A DNA stretch of 64,000 nucleotides from Echinicola vietnamensis DSM 17526 (lineage in GTDB: Bacteria > Bacteroidota > Bacteroidia > Cytophagales > Cyclobacteriaceae): the NCBI RefSeq assembly GCF_000325705.1, contig NC_019904.1, positions 1,372,001 to 1,436,000 on the forward strand, read 5' to 3'. Under the pieces are notes generated by a model that saw only the letters and a list, made by a program, of their open reading frames with translations, ran no database searches and was not told the DNA's origin. A program made the position numbers and the translations under genes. This document shows, piece by piece, positions 53,217 through 62,867 of the stretch; position 1 is the stretch's first letter, and every line of letters starts with the position of its first letter.

Positions 53217-53822
53217 ATGAAAGAACATGCGATAATTATTTTTCAGGAAAACCCTGTGCCCGGCAAGGTAAAGACCAGGTTGGGCGAGGTTATTGGTAGT
53301 GAAAAGGCGGTGGAAGTGTATGAATATTTGCTTCATCATACCCACGAATTGGTGAAGGATTACCCAGCGGATGTGTTTGTGTACTTCCTTGACAAAGTAG
53401 ATGACGATTATCTCTTGAATGATCAGTACCACCTTGGACTGCAAGGAAAGGGGCTGTTGGGAGAGCGGATGCAGCGGGCTTTTGCAGATGTCCTTGGCAA
53501 AGGATATGAAAAGGCGCTTTTTCTTCGCGTAGCGGGCACCATGGAGCTCTCCAATGATATCCTGGACGAGGCATTTGAGGCCTTAAGCTATCAGGATTTG
53601 GTAGTGGGACCTGCCCATGACGGTACCATTTACCTCTTAGGAATGAACAAGGTATGTGATAAGGTGTTCGATCACAATGATTGGAAGTCAGATAGTCTGA
53701 TCCATGAGCTCAGCCAAGAAGCAAAGGAAATGGAACTGGAAATGCACAAACTTCCGGTACTCTATGAAGTAGAACAATATGAGGACCTCAAAAGCCTTAA
53801 GGGACTTTTGAACATTCAATAG
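53217..53822 (+). CDS. DUF2064/TIGR04282 family glycosyltransferase-like protein
   Basis: A 201-aa protein of the TIGR04282 (rSAM/selenodomain-associated transferase 1) family, a GT-A-fold nucleotidyl-sugar-type enzyme of unknown substrate. The N-terminus IIIFQENPVPGKVKTRLGE is the standard first motif and VGPAHDGTIYLLGMNK is the later G-P-x-x-D-G-G-x-Y-like motif with Ala/Thr changes. A weak TAATATTG element at 53183-53190 supports the start at 53217 rather than 53166. The partner genes usual for this family are not adjacent. Confidence 0.8.
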   Translation: MKEHAIIIFQENPVPGKVKTRLGEVIGSEKAVEVYEYLLHHTHELVKDYPADVFVYFLDKVDDDYLLNDQYHLGLQGKGLLGERMQRAFADVLGKGYEKALFLRVAGTMELSNDILDEAFEALSYQDLVVGPAHDGTIYLLGMNKVCDKVFDHNDWKSDSLIHELSQEAKEMELEMHKLPVLYEVEQYEDLKSLKGLLNIQ

Positions 53823-54055
53823 ACATTGCGGAATATTGCAATCAAGGTGCGGCCATCAACCGCACCTTTTTTATTTGTCCAGTTTTTTTGACGCTTCGCC
53901 AGCATCAATGATCTTCCCATTGACCAAGCTGATAGAAGGTTGTAATGCCTAGATAACATTAGCATTCCATGAGGCATCCCTTTACGCATCCTTTGACTCC
54001 CCGCTTGTTGGATAGGCAAGCGCTCAGGATGCATCCGCCATAATCTCTCCCTTTC

Positions 54056-54284
54056 AGGCTGAAAGCCTTGCTCAGCACCTCGGTAAATCCCGTCTTGATA
54101 ATCACTGGGATCAAGCCACTTTTCCAGGGGATGAATGTTGACACGTTCTTATGAAGGAATATTTCTCCCCGTTAAAGGATGGTTTCCACCATGGGCATTG
54201 AATGGGTTTTAGTGAGAATTCATGGGGAATAGGGAGGGCAATGCGGCTAAAACCGGCCATGTTGAAGGGGAATTTACCATGGGT
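54056..54284 (+). repeat. Dispersed ~230-bp intergenic repeat, copy B
   Basis: Matches copy A at 24687-24917 in the same orientation. Shared blocks are GATCAAGCCACTTTTCCA, GGGATGAATGTTGACA, TGGGGAATAGGGAGGGCAAT and GGCTAAAACCGGCCATGTT. Small minus-strand frames within it (53959-54341) arise from the repeat and are not called genes. The rest of the 53823-54399 gap holds no gene. Confidence 0.8.
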
Positions 54285-54326
54285 AAATCTTTTATTTCCT
54301 TTTTCATATCCCAATGCCCATAAAAG

Positions 54327-54358
54327 AAAAAAGCCTCCCACTTACGTGGGAAGCTTTT
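54327..54358 (-). terminator. Intrinsic terminator of gltBD
   Basis: AAAAGCCTCCCAC and GTGGGAAGCTTTT form a 13-bp stem with one mismatch, followed on the minus strand by TTTTTTCTTTTA. It lies 42 bp after the gltD stop. Confidence 0.8.
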
Positions 54359-54399
54359 CATCGAATTAACAAACTTATGTTAAATAAACTAAACTACTG

Positions 54400-55881
54400 T
54401 TATTCACAGAATTCAGCGTCTTCTACGTTCTCAAAGAACGATTTATCTTTACGTGGCAGGTTGGATTTGCCCATAAGGAATTCATCCACTTTTACAGCTG
54501 CTTCACGACCTTCAGAAATGGCCCAAACCACTAGGGATTGGCCTCTTCTCATATCTCCGGCCAAGAACACCTTGTTGTTGGTGCTTTGATATTCCTTAGA
54601 TTTTGGAAGGCTGTTTTCCATAGCTTCTACGCCAAAAGCTTCCAATAGGCCATTTTGCTTCGGCCCGGTATAGCCGATGGCCAGAAGGGCAAGGTCACAA
54701 GGAACAGTCCTTTCGGTGCCTTCCACTTCTACAAACTGCATTCTGCCGTTTTCTTCTTTCCATTCGATGTCTACCAAAACCAGGCCTTTTACATTGCCCT
54801 TGTCGTCTTTGGTAAACTCCTTGGTCAATACGGACCAAACCCTTTCGGCACCCTCTTCATGAGAAGTAGTGGTTTTTAGGGTCATGGGCCATTCCGGCCA
54901 TGGGTTAAGCTGCGCACGTTGCTTTGGTGGCTTTGGCAATAGCTCCAGCTGTGTCACGGAAGCGGCACCGTGGCGGTTGGAAGTGCCGATACAGTCACTA
55001 CCGGTGTCACCACCACCAATGACGATCACATGCTTACCTTTGGCACTGATCGGGTTGTCACCTTCTCTTTCGCCACTGACTACACGATTTTGCTCGCCCA
55101 AGAATTCCATGGCGAAGTGTACACCGTTGAATTCACGGCCTTTGATTTTCAGATCCCTTGGCTCTTGTGCACCCGTGGAGAGTACCACGGCGTCAAATTT
55201 GCCCAGGATTTCATCTGCGGTAATGGTTTTGCCGATTTCAGTTCCTGTGGCAAAGTTTACCCCTTCTTCTTCCATCAGCTTCACCCGGCGGTCGATCACC
55301 CATTTTTCCATTTTGAAATCCGGGATACCGTATCGCAGCAAACCACCGACCTTTTGGTCTTTTTCGAATAAGGTCACTTCGTGGCCCGCTTGGTTTAGCT
55401 GATCTGCAGCAGCCATTCCAGCAGGTCCCGCGCCGATGACAGCCACGGTTTTGCCTGTTCGGGTTTCGGGGATGTTTGGCTTGGCCAAATCATTTTCATA
55501 GGCCTTTTCGGCAATGTTCTTTTCGATCAATTCGATCGCCACGGGATCTTTGTTGATCCCCAATACACAGCTGGCCTCACATGGTGCAGGGCAGATCCTT
55601 CCGGTAAATTCCGGGAAGTTGTTGGTACTTCTGAGAATGTCCCATGCCTCACCCCATTCTTTGCGGTAGACGGCATCGTTAAATTCCGGGATGATATTGC
55701 CCAGTGGGCATCCTTGGTGACAAAAAGGAATGCCGCAATCCATGCACCTGGCTGCCTGGTTGTTCAGGGTTTCAGGCTTGATTGGAATGTGTATATCGTT
55801 ATAGTCTTTGACCCTTTCGTTTCGGTCTCTATCTGATTCTAGTTCTCTTTTATATTTTAGAAATCCGTCTTTCGCACCCAT
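54400..55881 (-). CDS. gltD: Glutamate synthase, small (beta) subunit
   Basis: A 493-aa FAD/Fe-S subunit that takes electrons from NAD(P)H for glutamate synthase. N-terminal Cys residues for the [4Fe-4S] clusters are 46, 49, 54 and 58 (CMDCGIPFCHQGC) and 97, 101 and 105 (CPAPCEASC). The FAD motif AVIGAGPAGMAAADQLN is near 148-164 and the NAD(P)H motif VIGGGDTGSDCIGTS near 285-299. The C-terminal FAD segment VFLAGDMRRGQSLVVWAI is intact. It starts one base after the gltB stop, so the two are coupled. Confidence 0.96.
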   Translation of the reverse strand: MGAKDGFLKYKRELESDRDRNERVKDYNDIHIPIKPETLNNQAARCMDCGIPFCHQGCPLGNIIPEFNDAVYRKEWGEAWDILRSTNNFPEFTGRICPAPCEASCVLGINKDPVAIELIEKNIAEKAYENDLAKPNIPETRTGKTVAVIGAGPAGMAAADQLNQAGHEVTLFEKDQKVGGLLRYGIPDFKMEKWVIDRRVKLMEEEGVNFATGTEIGKTITADEILGKFDAVVLSTGAQEPRDLKIKGREFNGVHFAMEFLGEQNRVVSGEREGDNPISAKGKHVIVIGGGDTGSDCIGTSNRHGAASVTQLELLPKPPKQRAQLNPWPEWPMTLKTTTSHEEGAERVWSVLTKEFTKDDKGNVKGLVLVDIEWKEENGRMQFVEVEGTERTVPCDLALLAIGYTGPKQNGLLEAFGVEAMENSLPKSKEYQSTNNKVFLAGDMRRGQSLVVWAISEGREAAVKVDEFLMGKSNLPRKDKSFFENVEDAEFCE

Positions 55882-55882
55882 C

Positions 55883-58800
55883 TTACACTAACGTTTTTGA
55901 TTGTTCTTCTTGTTTTTCAGCTCTCTTTTGTAGCACGGCTTTGTAATCCCTCGGGAATACCTTGATGAATTTTTCTTTCTCAGTGTCCCAATTTTCAAGG
56001 AATTTGATCGCTGCACTACTGTTGGTAAACTTGTGGTGAAGTTCAAGTTCCTTCTTGATGATCGCAAAATCCTCTTCAGTAAGCGGATCCAGGTCTACCA
56101 TCTCTTGGTTGATCAGTTTCACGTTTTCCTTGAACAGGTAAGCGACACCGCCGCTCATGCCTGCTGCGAAGTTTTTGCCGATTTCACCCAGGATGATCAC
56201 TTGGCCACCGGTCATGTATTCACAACCATGGTCGCCGATTCCTTCCACCACGGTTTTCACACCAGAGTTTCGCACACAGAAGCGCTCACCGCCTTTACCG
56301 TTGATGTAGGCGTTTCCGGAAGTGGCACCATAGAACGCCACATTACCGATGATGATGTTATCTTCTGCCTTGAAGTTGGCATTGCGACTTGGATAGATCA
56401 CCAGCTGCCCACCGGAAAGTCCCTTTCCAAAGTAGTCATTGGCTTCTCCTTCCAGCTCAAACGTTACGCCTTGGGCGAGGAACAAACCAAAACTCTGTCC
56501 GGCAGAACCGCTAAACTTGAAGTGGATGGTATCATCCGGCAAGCCTGGGCTACCGTAAATCTTAGAGATTTCATTGGATAGCATGGCGCCTACAGAACGG
56601 TCGATATTTTTGATCTGGAATTTCTCTTTTACCGAATTGGCTTGCTCTAGGGCCGGTAACGCTGCTTTGATCAGCTTTCTGTCCAGTACCTTCTTCAGTT
56701 TGAAATCCTGGTCGATCTGCTTGTAGATACCCACATGTTCAGGGACTTCCACCATGTGGAAAATCGGGCTAAGGTCAAGTTTATCCCACTTCCAGTGGTT
56801 CAGGTGACCGGTAGATTTCAGCACATTGGACTGGCCTACCATTTCGTTTACCGTTCTGAAGCCTAGTGATGCCATGATTTCCCGCAGGTCTTCTGCAAGG
56901 AACCTGAAGAAGTTCACCACATGGTCAGGATTACCGGTAAAGAGTTTTCTCAGTTCTGGATTCTGGGTGGCAATGCCTACTGGACAAGTGTTCAGGTGGC
57001 ATTTTCTCATCATGATACAACCTTCTACCACAAGTGCTGCCGTGGAAATACCCCACTCTTCAGCACCCAGCATGGCTGCAATGGCAAGGTCACGTCCAGT
57101 TCTTACCTGACCATCTGTTTGCAGCGTTACGCGGCTTCTAAGGTTGTTTTTGACCAACGTCTGATGGGCTTCAGCAAGTCCCAGTTCCCAAGGAAGACCA
57201 GCATGCCTGATGGAGCTCAATGGAGATGCTCCAGTACCCCCGTCAGCACCTGAGATCAGGATGACGTCTGATTGGGCTTTGGCCACACCGGCGGCCACCG
57301 TACCCACGCCTGCTTGGGATACCAGTTTCACATTGATGCGGGCTTTTCTATTGGCATTTTTCAGGTCATAGATTAGCTGCGCCAAATCCTCAATGGAATA
57401 AATATCGTGGTGCGGTGGTGGCGAGATAAGGCCCACTCCTGGAGTGGAGTGCCTTACACGGCCGATCCAGTCGTCCACTTTATGGCCTGGTAGCTGCCCA
57501 CCTTCACCAGGTTTGGCGCCTTGGGCCATTTTGATCTGTAGTTCCTCGGCATTGGTCAGGTAGTTACTGGTTACCCCAAATCTACCAGAAGCCACCTGCT
57601 TGATCGCAGAGCGTTCCCAATCGCCATTTTCTTTTACTTCAAAACGTACTTCATCTTCTCCACCTTCTCCGCTATTGGACTTCGCACCGATCCTGTTCAT
57701 GGCAATGGCCAAAGTGGAATGGGCCTCATGCGAAATCGATCCAAAGGACATGGCACCTGTCGCAAAACGCTTCATGATGCTTTCTGCAGGTTCTACCTCT
57801 TCAATTGGGATGGAGATCCGCTTTTTAAACTCAAACAATCCCCTGATGGTCAGGGCATCTTTGGTTTGGTTATTTACCTTTTCGGCAAATTTCTTATACA
57901 GCCCATAGTCGTTATTGGCAGTGGATTTTTGCAGCAAGTGGATGGTTTCTGGATTGAAAAGGTGCTTTTCGCCTCTTCGTTTCCATTGGTAAATCCCACC
58001 TGTTTCCAGCCGTGGTCCTTCATAGCCATAAGCGGCATTATGACGCGTCAGCACTTCTTCGGCCAATTCGTCGAAAGAAACACCACTGATACGGCTGATG
58101 GTGCCTTTAAAGCATCTTTCAATCACTTCTGGGCCTAATCCGACCGCTTCGAAAATCTGCGCACTCTGGTAGGACTGAAGGGTACTGATTCCCATTTTGG
58201 AGAGTACTTTCAGCAGGCCTTTGCCAATGGCAGTTTGGTAATTTTCGAAAAGCTGCTCTTGTTCGTATACTTTGGAAAGTTGTTCGGTCTCGTTCAGGTG
58301 AACCAATGTTTCCAATGCCAAGTAAGGGTTGATGGCACTCGCACCATATCCGATTACCGTGGCAAAGTGATGGGTTTCCTTGATGTCTCCCGCTTCCACT
58401 ACCAAACCTGCTTTGGTCCTCATCTTGGTGTTTACCAAGTGATGGTGCACGGCACCAATGGCCAATAGCGAAGGAATGGGAGCGATGCCCTCATACGTAT
58501 TTCGGTCAGAGATGATCAAGATGTTATAGTCATCGTTGATCGCATCGACAGCATCTTGGCATAGCTTGTCCAAGGCTTCCAGCATTCTTCCTGGCTTATG
58601 ATCTGCCACAAAGTGCGCATAGAGGGTCTTGGCCCTGTAGCCTTTGCTTTCCAAGTGTTTGATTTTTTCCAAATCCTCATTCAGCAAAAGGGGCTGTGAA
58701 ATGTGGATCTGGCGGGTATGAAGAGAACTTTCTTCAAGGATATTATAACTCTCGCCCAGTCGGGTAAAGAGTGACATCACCAAACGCTCCCGAATAGGGT

Positions 58801-60382
58801 CGATCGGGGGGTTACTTACCTGTGCGAAGAGTTGCTTAAAGTAATTGGAAATGTGCTGACTCTGTTTGGAAAGCACTGCAGGAGGTGTATCAGCACCCAT
58901 AGAGCCCAATGGCTCGTATGCGGTGTCCCCCATTGGGGCCAAGATGGTGTTTACATCCTCTGTGGTAAATCCAAATACAGACTGCCGTTGTTTGATGTTT
59001 TGTGTATTATAAGGCTGAGATAGCTTCTTGGGAGTAGGCATTAACCTCAGCTTCAGGCGTTCTTTTCTTACCCAAGCATCATAAGGCTTGTTTTCGCAAA
59101 CTTCCGCCTTCACCTCTTCGTCAAACATCACCTTGCCTTTTTCAAGGTCTGCAAGGATCATTCTGCCGGGGCTGATACGTCCTTTTTCGGTGACAGTAGC
59201 TTCGCGGATGGGCAAGGCTCCTGCTTCGGAAGAAAGGATCAATCGGTCATCACTGGTGGTGAAGTATCGCAATGGTCGCAGTCCGTTTCGGTCAAGGGTA
59301 GCACCGAGAGACTTCCCATCTGTAAACAGCAAGGCTGCAGGACCATCCCACGGCTCCATTAGTGCAGCGTGGAACTTATAGAATGCCTTTTTGGCCTTGT
59401 TCATGGTTTTGTTGTCCTGCCAAGATTCTGGCACCAACATCATCATCACATGCGGTAATGATCGTCCACTAAGGGTCAACAGCTCTACCATCGCATCCAA
59501 GTTGGCTGAATCCGAATAGGTGGAGTTGGTTACGGGCATCAGTTTGTCCAGTTCCGCATCCGTGAACAAGGAAGATTTCATCAAGTACTCCTTGGAGCGC
59601 ATTTTGTTCAGGTTACCACGGATGGTATTGATCTCTCCGTTATGGGAGAGGTACCTGAACGGTTGCGCCAACCTCCAGTTAGGGAAGGTATTGGTCGAGA
59701 ACCTGGAGTGCACCAATGCCAAGGCAGAGGTGATTTTATTGTTTTGGAGATCCTTATAGAACGGTAATACTTGGTCAGTTCTCAACTGGCCTTTGTAAAT
59801 AATCGTTCTGGAACTGAAACTGGCAAAGTAAAAGGACATGTTCACTCCTGGGATTGTGGAGTTGATTTCCTTGGTAGCATAGTTTCTCAGGACGTAGATT
59901 TTACGCTCTAGGGCGGCACCTACAAGTCCATCCTTATGTCTTACAAAAAGCTGCTCGATATTAGGCATTACTTCTAATGCACCAGATCCCGGAACGGTTT
60001 CATCCACAGGAACCGTTCGGTAACCGATAAGCTCAAAATCCATTTCTTCCAGGATTTTGTTGAGCAAAGCTTTTGATTTTTTATGTAGCTGTTTGTTCTT
60101 AGGGAAAAATGTCATGCCTACGCCATAGCTTCCTTCTTCAGGCAGCTCAAAGCCGGCACGATGGGTTACTATCTTTAGAAAATCGTGGGGTACTTGAATC
60201 AAAATGCCCGCTCCATCACCGGTCTTAGGATCACTGCCTCTTCCTCCTCTGTGCTCCATATTGCTCAGCATAAATAGCGCGTCGCTGATCGTCTCATGGC
60301 TTTTCACGCCCTTCACATTGATCACGGCGCCAATCCCACAGGCGTCATGCTCAAACTGTGAACGGTATAATCCTTCATTCAT
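55883..60382 (-). CDS. gltB: Glutamate synthase, large (alpha) subunit
   Basis: A 1499-aa protein that makes two glutamates from glutamine and 2-oxoglutarate. The N-terminal class II amidotransferase domain starts after removal of a short leader at Cys15 (HDACGIGAVIN), the nucleophile. The central domain and the FMN/[3Fe-4S] synthase domain follow, with VEGCIMMRKCHLNTCPVGIAT near 1115-1135 (in part) holding the cluster cysteines. The GXGXG beta-helix domain (GQSFGLFLAQGVTFELEG; GERFCVRNSG) ends the protein. All parts are present and the length is normal. Confidence 0.97.
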   Translation of the reverse strand: MNEGLYRSQFEHDACGIGAVINVKGVKSHETISDALFMLSNMEHRGGRGSDPKTGDGAGILIQVPHDFLKIVTHRAGFELPEEGSYGVGMTFFPKNKQLHKKSKALLNKILEEMDFELIGYRTVPVDETVPGSGALEVMPNIEQLFVRHKDGLVGAALERKIYVLRNYATKEINSTIPGVNMSFYFASFSSRTIIYKGQLRTDQVLPFYKDLQNNKITSALALVHSRFSTNTFPNWRLAQPFRYLSHNGEINTIRGNLNKMRSKEYLMKSSLFTDAELDKLMPVTNSTYSDSANLDAMVELLTLSGRSLPHVMMMLVPESWQDNKTMNKAKKAFYKFHAALMEPWDGPAALLFTDGKSLGATLDRNGLRPLRYFTTSDDRLILSSEAGALPIREATVTEKGRISPGRMILADLEKGKVMFDEEVKAEVCENKPYDAWVRKERLKLRLMPTPKKLSQPYNTQNIKQRQSVFGFTTEDVNTILAPMGDTAYEPLGSMGADTPPAVLSKQSQHISNYFKQLFAQVSNPPIDPIRERLVMSLFTRLGESYNILEESSLHTRQIHISQPLLLNEDLEKIKHLESKGYRAKTLYAHFVADHKPGRMLEALDKLCQDAVDAINDDYNILIISDRNTYEGIAPIPSLLAIGAVHHHLVNTKMRTKAGLVVEAGDIKETHHFATVIGYGASAINPYLALETLVHLNETEQLSKVYEQEQLFENYQTAIGKGLLKVLSKMGISTLQSYQSAQIFEAVGLGPEVIERCFKGTISRISGVSFDELAEEVLTRHNAAYGYEGPRLETGGIYQWKRRGEKHLFNPETIHLLQKSTANNDYGLYKKFAEKVNNQTKDALTIRGLFEFKKRISIPIEEVEPAESIMKRFATGAMSFGSISHEAHSTLAIAMNRIGAKSNSGEGGEDEVRFEVKENGDWERSAIKQVASGRFGVTSNYLTNAEELQIKMAQGAKPGEGGQLPGHKVDDWIGRVRHSTPGVGLISPPPHHDIYSIEDLAQLIYDLKNANRKARINVKLVSQAGVGTVAAGVAKAQSDVILISGADGGTGASPLSSIRHAGLPWELGLAEAHQTLVKNNLRSRVTLQTDGQVRTGRDLAIAAMLGAEEWGISTAALVVEGCIMMRKCHLNTCPVGIATQNPELRKLFTGNPDHVVNFFRFLAEDLREIMASLGFRTVNEMVGQSNVLKSTGHLNHWKWDKLDLSPIFHMVEVPEHVGIYKQIDQDFKLKKVLDRKLIKAALPALEQANSVKEKFQIKNIDRSVGAMLSNEISKIYGSPGLPDDTIHFKFSGSAGQSFGLFLAQGVTFELEGEANDYFGKGLSGGQLVIYPSRNANFKAEDNIIIGNVAFYGATSGNAYINGKGGERFCVRNSGVKTVVEGIGDHGCEYMTGGQVIILGEIGKNFAAGMSGGVAYLFKENVKLINQEMVDLDPLTEEDFAIIKKELELHHKFTNSSAAIKFLENWDTEKEKFIKVFPRDYKAVLQKRAEKQEEQSKTLV

Positions 60383-60870
60383 AGTTAGTGTTATTTAATA
60401 TAGGTTTGTAAATTCGATTGAATAAATTACAAAGAATTTTTCTTTTTTTAAAATCTCGGCAACAAAAGAACGAAAAAAATGCATTAATAACCAAATTGCC
60501 CCTTGATTTTTAAAATTATTAAAATGAAAATTTGAGAGTGGTGGGAGGTGAGTAATGATAATTTTATGTAAAAATCATTGAAATAGGTTTTATTTTTAAG
60601 TGTTTTTATTAAAAAAAATGCAAAACAATTGAAATCAGGTTTAAAAAATCGAATTTCCAGTTTTTTTGTTCAAAATTGATTTTTTTGCAAAAAAATCCAC
60701 CGTTAAGTCTCGACAAAGAAATTATTGTCAAAAATGTAAAAAAAACCTAATTGTATTGAAATGTGTCAGAATGCCGGAGAAAAGTCACCGACTTTTGTAG
60801 GTTTGGGCACGATTTGGGAATGGTCAAATTGGATTGCAAAATGGTTGAAAGGAACACCCGATGGGTTTAC
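60383..60870. other. AT-rich gap upstream of gltB
   Basis: A 488-bp region between gltB and the 3' end of gldE, with many A and T runs. It must carry the gltB promoter, but no exact TAnnTTTG on the minus strand was found. A 5-bp inverted pair (GACAA and TTGTC, about 60712-60729) is the only palindrome near the middle. No gene is visible. Confidence 0.5.
60780..60796 (-). terminator. Possible terminator after gldE
   Basis: AAAAGTC and GACTTTT are perfect 7-bp arms around ACC, about 75 bp beyond the gldE stop. The stem is AT-rich and has no long T-run, so the call is weak. Confidence 0.3.
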
Positions 60871-62232
60871 CTAATCCTCATTATGAGCAGCACCTTTGGC
60901 TTCTTCGCGTTCCAGGTGCACCTTTACTTTCTTGATCCTTCTGGCATCCACCGCCATGATGGTGAATGTGAAGTATTCGAACTGGATCTTGGTGCCGGTA
61001 TTGGGGAATTTGGCGTTTAGCTCCAGCAGCAGACCTCCCAGCGATTCACTGTCCCCCTTGACTTCGTCAAATATCTGCGAGTCCAGTTCCAGTTTTTTAC
61101 AAAAATCGTTCAGGGATACCTTTCCTTCAAAAACAAAGGTGCTGTCGTCGATTTGCTTGTAAAAAATATCGTCATCGTCGTCAAATTCGTCATTGATTTC
61201 CCCGATGATTTCTTCGATCAGGTCTTCCAAGGTTACCAGCCCTGAGGTGCCACCATATTCGTCTACTACAATGGCCATGTGGACACGTTTGTTTTGGAAG
61301 TCCTTGAGCAGTGCATCTACTTTTTTGTTTTCCGGCACAAAGAAACCTTTTCTGGTCAAGGTCTGCCATTGGAAATCCTCGTCCTTTTCGATATGCGTGA
61401 GGAGGTCCTTGATGTAGAGGATGCCTTCGATATTGTCAATGGTCTCACGGTAAACCGGAATCCTGGAATAGCCGCTTTTGTTGATCTTGTCCATAAGTTC
61501 ATGGAAATCCATCTCTACATCCACGGCGGTAATGTCCATTCGGGAGCACATCACCTGTTTTACTGAAAGGGTACCGAAATTAACAATCCCCTTAAAGATG
61601 TCTTTTTCTCCTTCCGTGGTGTTTTCGGAAGTGATTTCCAAGGCTTGGTGAAGTTCGTTGACAGAAAGGGTATATCCTTTTCGCTCGATCCTTCTTTCGA
61701 TGATATTGCTGATAGCCATTAAGAATGAAGAAAGTGGCGCCAAAATGATCGAGAAGAAATTCAGGGTCTTGGCCATCAACTTACTGAAGGTAACACGGGC
61801 GTTATTGGCGTACACTTTGGGCACAATTTCCCCGAAAAAAACGATGGCAAAGGTAATGCCCACGGTCTGGATCAGGACCACGACAATCCCTGTGGCATTG
61901 GAGCCAAAGAGGGTCAAGGTAAAGAAAGTCGTCAAGGTCACGATGCCTATATTGATCATATTATTGAGGATCAATATGGTGCTGAGCAGCCGCTGAGGAG
62001 CCTCTATCAGGCGGATGACCAAGGCCGATTTTTCATCCGATTCTGTATTGAGCAAATTGAGATCGTCGTGTGAAAGCGAAAAATAGGCCACTTCTGAACC
62101 GGAGACCAAGGCTGATCCCAATAACAGAAAAAGAAAAATAAGGCTGTTGGTAATGATATAGCCGGCCGAAACCTGGTTGATTTCAGCCAGCAATAAAATA
62201 CTCGGGTATGGATCGTCCATTAAATGATTCAA
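60871..62232 (-). CDS. gldE: Gliding motility-associated protein GldE (CorC/HlyC-like)
   Basis: A 453-aa membrane protein. Four hydrophobic helices of a CNNM/DUF21 domain (about 25-200) are followed by two CBS domains (about 215-345) and a CorC_HlyC domain (about 360-445). Motifs GEIVPKVYANN and VVDEYGGTSGLVTLEDLIEEI are typical. It differs from plain CorC by its position: mutY, ssb and gldE in that order is the conserved Bacteroidota cluster where GldE was defined. In Flavobacterium gldD comes next, but here gldD is elsewhere. It supports GldD-linked T9SS/gliding by analogy. Confidence 0.88.
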   Translation of the reverse strand: MNHLMDDPYPSILLLAEINQVSAGYIITNSLIFLFLLLGSALVSGSEVAYFSLSHDDLNLLNTESDEKSALVIRLIEAPQRLLSTILILNNMINIGIVTLTTFFTLTLFGSNATGIVVVLIQTVGITFAIVFFGEIVPKVYANNARVTFSKLMAKTLNFFSIILAPLSSFLMAISNIIERRIERKGYTLSVNELHQALEITSENTTEGEKDIFKGIVNFGTLSVKQVMCSRMDITAVDVEMDFHELMDKINKSGYSRIPVYRETIDNIEGILYIKDLLTHIEKDEDFQWQTLTRKGFFVPENKKVDALLKDFQNKRVHMAIVVDEYGGTSGLVTLEDLIEEIIGEINDEFDDDDDIFYKQIDDSTFVFEGKVSLNDFCKKLELDSQIFDEVKGDSESLGGLLLELNAKFPNTGTKIQFEYFTFTIMAVDARRIKKVKVHLEREEAKGAAHNED

Positions 62233-62286
62233 ATGTTGATTGGCAAAAATAATGATTTATCCATTACAAATCTCATACTGACGGTA

Positions 62287-62760
62287 TTAGAATGGCAAAT
62301 CATCCTCTCCGTCATCGATATTACCTCCAGATGATGGCATGGAGGCAGCAGGTTGGGCCTTATTGGGCGTGGATTGGTCAGCCTGTCCAGCATTGCTGGA
62401 ATTGCCACCAGGAGCCCCTCCGTCCATATTTCTAGAGCCCAGCATGGTAAAGCTCAGCACCCGGATCCTGACTTTTTTACGGTTATTCCCTTGTTCGTCT
62501 TGCCAAGTGTCTGATTTGATTTTTCCTTCTACGAAAATCTGGCTGCCTTTTCTCAGGTACTGTTCCGCTACTTTGGCTTGGCCGTCCCACATTTCAAGGT
62601 CATGCCATTCGGTATTTTCTACGCGATTTCCGTTTCGGTCTTTATAGGCTTCTGTTGTTGCTAGTGTCACATTGGCCACCACACTGCCACTTTCCAAATG
62701 CCTCACTTCAGGGTCTCTTCCGAGGTTGCCAACTAAAATTACTTTGTTTACACCGGCCAT
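62287..62760 (-). CDS. ssb: Single-stranded DNA-binding protein
   Basis: A 157-aa SSB. The OB fold runs from MAGVNKVILVGNLGRDPEVRHLESG (in part) to about residue 110, including NTEWHDLEMWDGQAKVAEQYLRKG (in part) and IFVEGKIKSD. A flexible Asn/Gln/Pro/Gly-rich linker leads to the acidic tip DDGEDDLPF, the conserved partner-binding tail. It lies between mutY and gldE, 54 bp upstream of gldE, and is probably co-transcribed with it. Confidence 0.96.
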   Translation of the reverse strand: MAGVNKVILVGNLGRDPEVRHLESGSVVANVTLATTEAYKDRNGNRVENTEWHDLEMWDGQAKVAEQYLRKGSQIFVEGKIKSDTWQDEQGNNRKKVRIRVLSFTMLGSRNMDGGAPGGNSSNAGQADQSTPNKAQPAASMPSSGGNIDDGEDDLPF

Positions 62761-62867
62761 AATTTACTGTTTGTATTCCGTTTAAAATGTTAGTTTCCTG
62801 ATCACTCCGGGGATGCACATGGTTACATAAGGATCCAAGGAGCAAACATGTTTATCTAAATTAAGGA

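Noticed and set aside
53959..54341. Two minus-strand frames of 61 and 76 codons in the gap before gltD.
   Set aside because: They fall within the dispersed repeat, and the matching frames are not preserved in copy A at 24687.
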